From NCBI GenBank assembly GCA_002401855.1, contig NVUH01000035.1:1-58778 (forward strand): a stretch of DNA of 58,778 nucleotides. The letters run 5' to 3'. Positions 54,219 to 58,778 of the stretch are shown here, one piece after another; the first letter of the stretch is position 1; the number at the start of each line of letters is the position of its first letter. The notes under the pieces were generated by a model, which saw nothing but the letters and a program-made list of their open reading frames with translations, was not told where the DNA came from and did no database searches. Position numbers and translations under genes: made by a program. This DNA comes from Hyphomicrobiales bacterium (lineage in GTDB: Bacteria > Pseudomonadota > Alphaproteobacteria > Rhizobiales > OSC116).

Positions 54219-54601
54219 TAGCTGACACTCCGTGTAATATAAATCGCCAATATCAGCGCACCAATTGACAATAAAAAGCTCAAAGCGATATAAGATAAGG
54301 CACTTATATAGGCTTGGCGTTCAATCAATTGCCATGCATCTAACGAAAAGGCACTAAATGTTGTAAAGCCGCCCAAAACGCCTGTCATCAATAAAACTTT
54401 CCACGCGTCTGATGAGAGGTTTAACTTTTCGGCAAACAATACAAATAATATTCCCATGATGAATGACCCGATGACATTAACCGCCATCGTACCGTATGGA
54501 AATAAATTACCCCATACCGAAGCCACATATGTGGTGGTCATATAGCGCAGCGAGGCACCAATGGCACCGCCCAAAGCGGCATATAATATATATCCAAACA
54601 T
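54218..54601 (-). CDS. crcB: Fluoride exporter CrcB/Fluc
   Basis: Four-helix fluoride channel subunit of 127 residues: GGAIGASLRY near residue 10, the NVIGSFIMGI helix with the conserved Asn near 40, and GGFTTFSAFS near 75 with the phenylalanine and threonine pattern of the pore. The start was set at 54601, which gives the family's usual length; an in-frame ATG at 54793 would overlap most of 200 bases of rarA. I see no fluoride riboswitch upstream, because rarA lies there. Confidence 0.92.
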   Translation of the reverse strand: MFGYILYAALGGAIGASLRYMTTTYVASVWGNLFPYGTMAVNVIGSFIMGILFVLFAEKLNLSSDAWKVLLMTGVLGGFTTFSAFSLDAWQLIERQAYISALSYIALSFLLSIGALILAIYITRSVS

Positions 54602-54617
54602 GATTGCATCATTTCGG

Positions 54618-55928
54618 TTAGCGATTATTTCTTGTCTGACGCAGCTTATGCCACCAATTGAGCCGTTTGGCAATGTCTCTCTCAAATCCACGTTCAACAG
54701 GTTGATAAAACTGCACCCGTTCAATCTCATCGGGGAAAAATTCCTGCCCCGAAAACGCGTCAGGGCAATCATGGTCATATTGATAGCCATCATTATAACC
54801 TTGATCTTTCATCATCTGAGTTGGAGCGTTGAGAATATGTTTCGGTGGCATATAATTACCATTCGCCTTCACAAAACTACGTGAAGCTTTATAGGCAGTA
54901 TAAACCGCGTTAGATTTTGGTGCGGTAGTTACATAAACCAGAGCTTGCGCCAAAGCCAATTCACCTTCAGGGCTGCCCAAAAACTCATAAGCTTCCATCG
55001 CCGCCAATGTTTGCGGCAACGCTTGCGGGTCAGCCATGCCCACCTCTTCTGATGCCATGCGCACAATGCGCCGCGCCAAAAAGCGTGGGTCCTCGCCCGC
55101 ATCTAACATCCGCCCAAACCAATAAAGCGCCCCATCAACATCCGAACCGCGTACCGATTTATGCAACGCGCTGATCAGATTATAATGCCCGTCTTTATTC
55201 TTATCATAATTCGCCGCACGTTTTTGAGTGATGATTTGCAACTGCTCAGCCGTAATTGCCTTATCGGCATCATTAACCGCAAACAATTGCTCCACCATAT
55301 TGAGCAAAAACCGCCCATCACCATCAGCCATATTCAGCAACATGTCCAACGCGCCATCTTCTATATTCAGCACCACGTCTTCAAGCTCTTCTGCCCGCAT
55401 CACCAATTGCTCTAAATCGGCATTCTCCAATCGGTTCAGCACCATAATTTGACAACGTGAAAGCAAAGCAGCATTTAAATCAAAGCTCGGATTCTCGGTC
55501 GTTGCGCCAAACAGGATGATCGTTCCGTCCTCAATATAAGGCAAAAACGTATCTTGCTGCGCGCGGTTAAAGCGGTGAATCTCATCAACAAATAACAAGG
55601 TCGATTTACCTTCTTGATGGCGCATCTTGGCCGCCGCAAATATCTTCTTAAGGTCAGCCACACCCGCTTGAATGGCACTCAATTGCTCAAAATAAAGTTC
55701 AGATTTTTGCGCGACAATACGCGCCAACGTGGTTTTACCCGTGCCGGGCGGCCCCCAAAACACCATAGATGGCGTGCGGCCCTGTGCCAAAAGCTGAGTG
55801 AGACTACCTTCAGGCCCAACCAAGCCCTCCTGCCCAACAATTTCATCTAATTCTTGCGGGCGGATACGGTCAGCCAACGGGCGCTTAAGGTCTTCCTTAG
55901 GCACATCTTTTAAAAATAAATCGCTCAA
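54618..55928 (-). CDS. rarA: Replication-associated recombination protein RarA
   Basis: AAA+ ATPase (MgsA/WRNIP1 family) of 436 residues that acts at stalled replication forks. Walker A is GPPGTGKT (59-66), Walker B is LLFVDEIHRFNR near 120, and the sensor region GATTENPSFDLN is near 150. The C-terminal tetramerisation domain contains EVGMADPQAL and MPPKHILNAP. It lies 16 bases upstream of crcB on the same strand. Confidence 0.94.
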   Translation of the reverse strand: MSDLFLKDVPKEDLKRPLADRIRPQELDEIVGQEGLVGPEGSLTQLLAQGRTPSMVFWGPPGTGKTTLARIVAQKSELYFEQLSAIQAGVADLKKIFAAAKMRHQEGKSTLLFVDEIHRFNRAQQDTFLPYIEDGTIILFGATTENPSFDLNAALLSRCQIMVLNRLENADLEQLVMRAEELEDVVLNIEDGALDMLLNMADGDGRFLLNMVEQLFAVNDADKAITAEQLQIITQKRAANYDKNKDGHYNLISALHKSVRGSDVDGALYWFGRMLDAGEDPRFLARRIVRMASEEVGMADPQALPQTLAAMEAYEFLGSPEGELALAQALVYVTTAPKSNAVYTAYKASRSFVKANGNYMPPKHILNAPTQMMKDQGYNDGYQYDHDCPDAFSGQEFFPDEIERVQFYQPVERGFERDIAKRLNWWHKLRQTRNNR

Positions 55929-55950
55929 ATTCTACACCCGTTTAAAATCT

Positions 55951-57339
55951 TTATCCATTGACAATAGAATTAATAATGCGGCCACCTCTATTGATTGACA
56001 AACGCCAAGTCTGCCTATTGGTTGCTGAGGCCTGTAGCAAATCAGCCACCTCTTTAATCTCAACTTCACCAACATATAAGATTATATCGCCAATTTCAAA
56101 GCCATATGCCTGCGCATTACTATTTATATTTATGTCGCTAATGATAACGCCAACACTACCCAATGGCAAAGACATTTCTTCAATAACCGCGGGGGAAATA
56201 TTCATAATCTCAGCCCCTGTAAATGGCGCATTGCCATCAATAATAGCGGTACGTCTTGGTGGCTCTTCAGGCGCGCCAAGCATCGCCACATCATATTCCA
56301 TTCTCTGCTCATCACGCAAAATCGACAGCGTGATACTATCGCCAATTTGTTTATTGCCCCATAAATATCTGAAATGCTTCTCATTCTTAACCGATATGCC
56401 ATCCATAGCGCTAATCACATCACCGCGTTTAATGCCCGCAGCATAAAGCGGGCTATCGCGATGTGCCGCCCGCACCAATATCCCGTCAGGCCGCTCTAAG
56501 CCTAAGCTCAATGCAATTTCAACATTCAACGATTGTATCTGCGCCCCAATCCACGGCCGCAAAACGCGGTTGCCTATTTTGGCGCTACTCACCACTCGTT
56601 TGACCATATTAGCGGGTATGGCAAACCCAATACCGTTAGAGCCACCAGAGCGCGTAAAAATAGCGGTATTCACCCCAATCAATCGCCCTAAACTATCCAC
56701 CAACGCCCCACCACTATTGCCGGGGTTAATGGCCGCATCAGTCTGAATAAAAAATTGAAAATCAGATATACCCACATTGGTGCGCGCAACGGCCGATACA
56801 ATGCCCGAGGTGACGGTTTGCCCTACACCAAATGGGTTGCCAATCGCCAATGCCAAATCACCCACTTCAACTTTATCACTATCGGCAAATTCTATATGAG
56901 TGAATGTTTCGCCTTTGGTAACGAGCTTAAGCACCGCAAGGTCAGAGCGTTCATCTTCCAAAATAATCTCAGCTTCATATTCTTGGCTGTCAGCCATCAC
57001 CACCCGCACGCTGTCAGCATCTTTAATCACATGATGATTGGTCACCACAATGCCCGATGCATCAACAATCACCCCACTACCCAGCGAGTTTTGCTCCCGC
57101 GGCTGGCTGCGGCCAAATCTATTGCCAAAAAACTGCTTAAAAAACGGATCATTATCAAACACAGACTTCCGCGCCGCCACCAATTTACGCGAATAAACAT
57201 TGACCACGGCAGGCGCCGCCTTTTTTACCGTTGTCGCAAAAGATAGCTGAATCTCTTGTGCCGATTCTGGCAGCTTTTTCGATGCCGCATAAACAAATGA
57301 AATGTTAAATATCAACATCAAGATAACAAAAAAACGCAT
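55951..57339 (-). CDS. degP: DegP/HtrA-family periplasmic serine protease
   Basis: Envelope quality-control protease of 462 residues with an N-terminal signal sequence (about 1-18). The triad is His103 (TNHHVI), Asp133 (RSDLAVLK) and Ser209 (GNSGGALVD). Two PDZ domains follow: about 255-345 (IKRGDVISAMDG) and 370-460 (GFEIGDIILYVG). The protein may be DegQ or DegS-like in role; the two PDZ domains favour DegP/DegQ. It lies 22 bases upstream of rarA. Confidence 0.92.
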   Translation of the reverse strand: MRFFVILMLIFNISFVYAASKKLPESAQEIQLSFATTVKKAAPAVVNVYSRKLVAARKSVFDNDPFFKQFFGNRFGRSQPREQNSLGSGVIVDASGIVVTNHHVIKDADSVRVVMADSQEYEAEIILEDERSDLAVLKLVTKGETFTHIEFADSDKVEVGDLALAIGNPFGVGQTVTSGIVSAVARTNVGISDFQFFIQTDAAINPGNSGGALVDSLGRLIGVNTAIFTRSGGSNGIGFAIPANMVKRVVSSAKIGNRVLRPWIGAQIQSLNVEIALSLGLERPDGILVRAAHRDSPLYAAGIKRGDVISAMDGISVKNEKHFRYLWGNKQIGDSITLSILRDEQRMEYDVAMLGAPEEPPRRTAIIDGNAPFTGAEIMNISPAVIEEMSLPLGSVGVIISDININSNAQAYGFEIGDIILYVGEVEIKEVADLLQASATNRQTWRLSINRGGRIINSIVNG

Positions 57340-57400
57340 ATCGACTCCTAAGTTGAGTCTAATATAAGCTTAAATTGGGCAAAAATAAGAACAAAAGTCC

Positions 57401-57431
57401 AAAAAAAAGATGACCGAAGCCATCTTTTTTT
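57401..57431 (-). terminator. Terminator of the rpoA-rplQ operon
   Basis: An A-run plus GATG (57401-57412) pairs with CATC plus a T-run (57421-57431) around an 8-base loop. Read on the minus strand, a stem ending in a U-run follows the rplQ stop by about 20 bases, a classic Rho-independent terminator. The symmetric A/T tracts would allow it to act in both directions. Confidence 0.8.
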
Positions 57432-57451
57432 AATCTGTATAAACGCATCAA

Positions 57452-57874
57452 TTATGCTGCATCTTGTCCGTCTTCAATATCTTGAGTTGGACCAGAATCT
57501 TTACCCTTAGCCGTTACATCACGGTCTACAAGTTCAATCACTGCCATTGGTGCATTATCACCATAACGGAAACCAGCTTTAAGCACACGTGTATAGCCAC
57601 CATTACGTTCTTTATAACGTGGGCCCAATACATCAAAAAGCTTTTTAGCTTGCTCTTTATCACGCATTTTAGCAATCGCATGACGACGAGCGTGTAGGTC
57701 ACCTTTTTTACCCAAAGTGATCAGACGATCAACAATAGCGCGAAGCTCTTTGGCTTTTGGCAAAGTGGTGGTGATTTGTTCATGTTTAATAAGCGCAGCA
57801 GCCATATTCGCAAATAATGCTTTACGGTGACTAGCGGTTCTATTTAATTTACGGCCTTTATTGCGATGACGCAT
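57452..57874 (-). CDS. rplQ: 50S ribosomal protein L17
   Basis: Large-subunit ribosomal protein of 140 residues, starting [20 protein letters not shown], the family hallmark, with [16 protein letters not shown] near 70 and [18 protein letters not shown] near 95. The acidic C-terminal tail is usual in alphaproteobacteria. GGAG precedes the start. It lies 39 bases after rpoA, the standard end of the alpha operon. Confidence 0.97.
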   Translation of the reverse strand: MRHRNKGRKLNRTASHRKALFANMAAALIKHEQITTTLPKAKELRAIVDRLITLGKKGDLHARRHAIAKMRDKEQAKKLFDVLGPRYKERNGGYTRVLKAGFRYGDNAPMAVIELVDRDVTAKGKDSGPTQDIEDGQDAA

Positions 57875-57913
57875 TGTAGGTCTCCTATAATTTATATTAG
57901 GCTTTTATCTGGC

Positions 57914-58778
57914 CTAAAAACGTTCTTCAAATTTCTTCGCAAGATCTTCGATATTCTCAGGCGGCCAATTCGGCACATCCATACCAAGATGGAGACCCAT
58001 CTGAGCCAGAACTTCTTTAATCTCATTTAATGATTTACGACCAAAGTTTGGTGTACGTAGCATTTCTGCTTCTGTTTTCAGGATAAGATCACCAATATAG
58101 ACAATGTTATCATTTTTCAGGCAGTTTGCAGAACGGACGCTCAACTCTAATTCGTCGACCTTTTTAAGCAATGCTGGGTTAAAGGCAAGATCTGGGCTTG
58201 GCTCTTCAACTTCTTTCACTTCAGGTTCTTCGAAATTCACAAACACTTGTAGTTGATCTTGGATGATGCGAGCAGAAAATGCCACAGCATCTTCAGGATT
58301 GATCACACCATTGGTTTCAACTTCAAGAGTCAATTTGTCATAATCAAGCACTTGGCCTTCGCGAGTGTCTTCAACTTTATAAGACACTTTACGCACTGGG
58401 CTAAACAGACTATCGACAGGTATAAAACCAACAGGGCTATCTTCAGCACGGTTTTCAACCGCCGTCACATAACCTTTACCAGTTTCAACTGTAAACTCCA
58501 TATGAAGGTGTCCACCTTCATCGACATTACAGATGAAATGTTCAGGGTTTAAAATTTCAATATCAGAACCCGCTTCAATATCACCAGCCGTGACCACACA
58601 AGGGCCTTGCTTATCGATAATCATGCGCTTGACGCTATCACTATGCTGCGCAACAGCAATTTCTTTAATGTTAAGCACAATGTTAGCCACATCTTCGCGA
58701 ACACCCGCGATAGATGAAAATTCATGCAAAACACTATCAATTTGTACGCCCGTAACAGCCGCACCTTGAAGAGATGAC
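57914..58778 (-). CDS. rpoA: DNA-directed RNA polymerase alpha subunit (5' end outside window)
   Basis: The reading frame is open to the window edge: upstream of the TTG at 58729 it continues as [16 protein letters not shown], the conserved alpha sequence, so the gene is cut by the window and not truncated. About 288 codons are visible. The N-terminal assembly domain runs to about the EVKEVEEPS linker, and the C-terminal DNA-contacting domain has [20 protein letters not shown] and [10 protein letters not shown]. This is the core transcription subunit. Confidence 0.97.
   Translation of the reverse strand, partial: SSLQGAAVTGVQIDSVLHEFSSIAGVREDVANIVLNIKEIAVAQHSDSVKRMIIDKQGPCVVTAGDIEAGSDIEILNPEHFICNVDEGGHLHMEFTVETGKGYVTAVENRAEDSPVGFIPVDSLFSPVRKVSYKVEDTREGQVLDYDKLTLEVETNGVINPEDAVAFSARIIQDQLQVFVNFEEPEVKEVEEPSPDLAFNPALLKKVDELELSVRSANCLKNDNIVYIGDLILKTEAEMLRTPNFGRKSLNEIKEVLAQMGLHLGMDVPNWPPENIEDLAKKFEERF

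Noticed and set aside
54602..54793. N-terminal extension of CrcB
   Set aside because: It would overlap the rarA coding region by about 175 bases and add residues not found in CrcB; the family length fits the start at 54601.
57914..58729. Truncated rpoA starting at 58729
   Set aside because: The frame continues upstream to the window edge with conserved alpha-subunit sequence; the gene is only cut by the window.

Overview
The window reads as chromosome of an AT-rich, Gram-negative alphaproteobacterium, probably marine and heterotrophic. The evidence is the run rpoA-rplQ-degP-type protease-rarA-crcB-RluA synthase at the right end, an ATP12-type F1-ATPase assembly chaperone, and the abundance of TRAP and ABC importers with periplasmic binding proteins. 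The species cannot be named from this sequence alone. Genes are packed into long operons; no gene-free stretch exceeds about 250 bases. I see no tRNA, rRNA, CRISPR array, insertion sequence or prophage gene.

5-9670, uptake and oxidation of uronic acids: an enlarged TRAP transporter (dctP, dctQ, dctM), a secreted phytase-like esterase, then a FadR-type GntR regulator with uronate dehydrogenase (udh) divergent from kdgD, galactarolactone cycloisomerase (gci) and galactarolactone isomerase (gli). This is the oxidative galacturonate/glucuronate route known from Agrobacterium. Two dyads lie in the divergent control region. The final semialdehyde dehydrogenase is not in the window.

9861-18264, carbohydrate or phosphodiester uptake: a perfect 14-bp palindrome precedes an ABC importer (binding protein, two permeases, ATPase), followed in overlapping order by a tandem-domain glycerophosphodiester phosphodiesterase, a LacI regulator and an inositol-monophosphatase-family enzyme. 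A PaaI-type thioesterase closes the block. One permease carries a large extra periplasmic domain.

18289-43737, a 25-kb acyl-CoA catabolic island: a LIV-type ABC importer with a long-chain acyl-CoA synthetase; an operon of MDR reductase, thioesterase, two SDRs and an epoxide-hydrolase-like enzyme; a FadJ-type fusion and a crotonase; five acyl-CoA dehydrogenases and a second MDR reductase; then MaoC hydratase, thiolase, histidine phosphatase, an APH-like kinase and a TetR regulator. The same dyad (CATACT-N4-AGTATG) occurs in the three intergenic regions that start these operons and I saw it nowhere else, so the TetR protein at the end of the island is the natural candidate regulator. The kinase and one dehydrogenase are separate versions of the two domains fused in animal ACAD11, which points to catabolism of 4-hydroxyacyl-CoA-type substrates. 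Four of the other dehydrogenases look like two heteromeric pairs.

43767-51543: thiol peroxidase, a small membrane protein with an FNR-like box upstream, a hydroxypyruvate-isomerase-family enzyme, a HAD phosphatase, the ATP12 chaperone, and propionyl-CoA carboxylase (pccB, pccA). Two similar MerR-type promoters flank the ATP12 gene on the minus strand, each in front of a very short ORF; one of these looks like a MerR gene remnant. A strikingly GC-rich cluster of four hairpins separates pccB from pccA.

51728-58778: a Glyoxalase_8-domain protein, lipB, a solitary small FliN, an RluA-family pseudouridine synthase, crcB, rarA, a DegP-family protease, rplQ and the 3' part of rpoA, which runs off the window edge.
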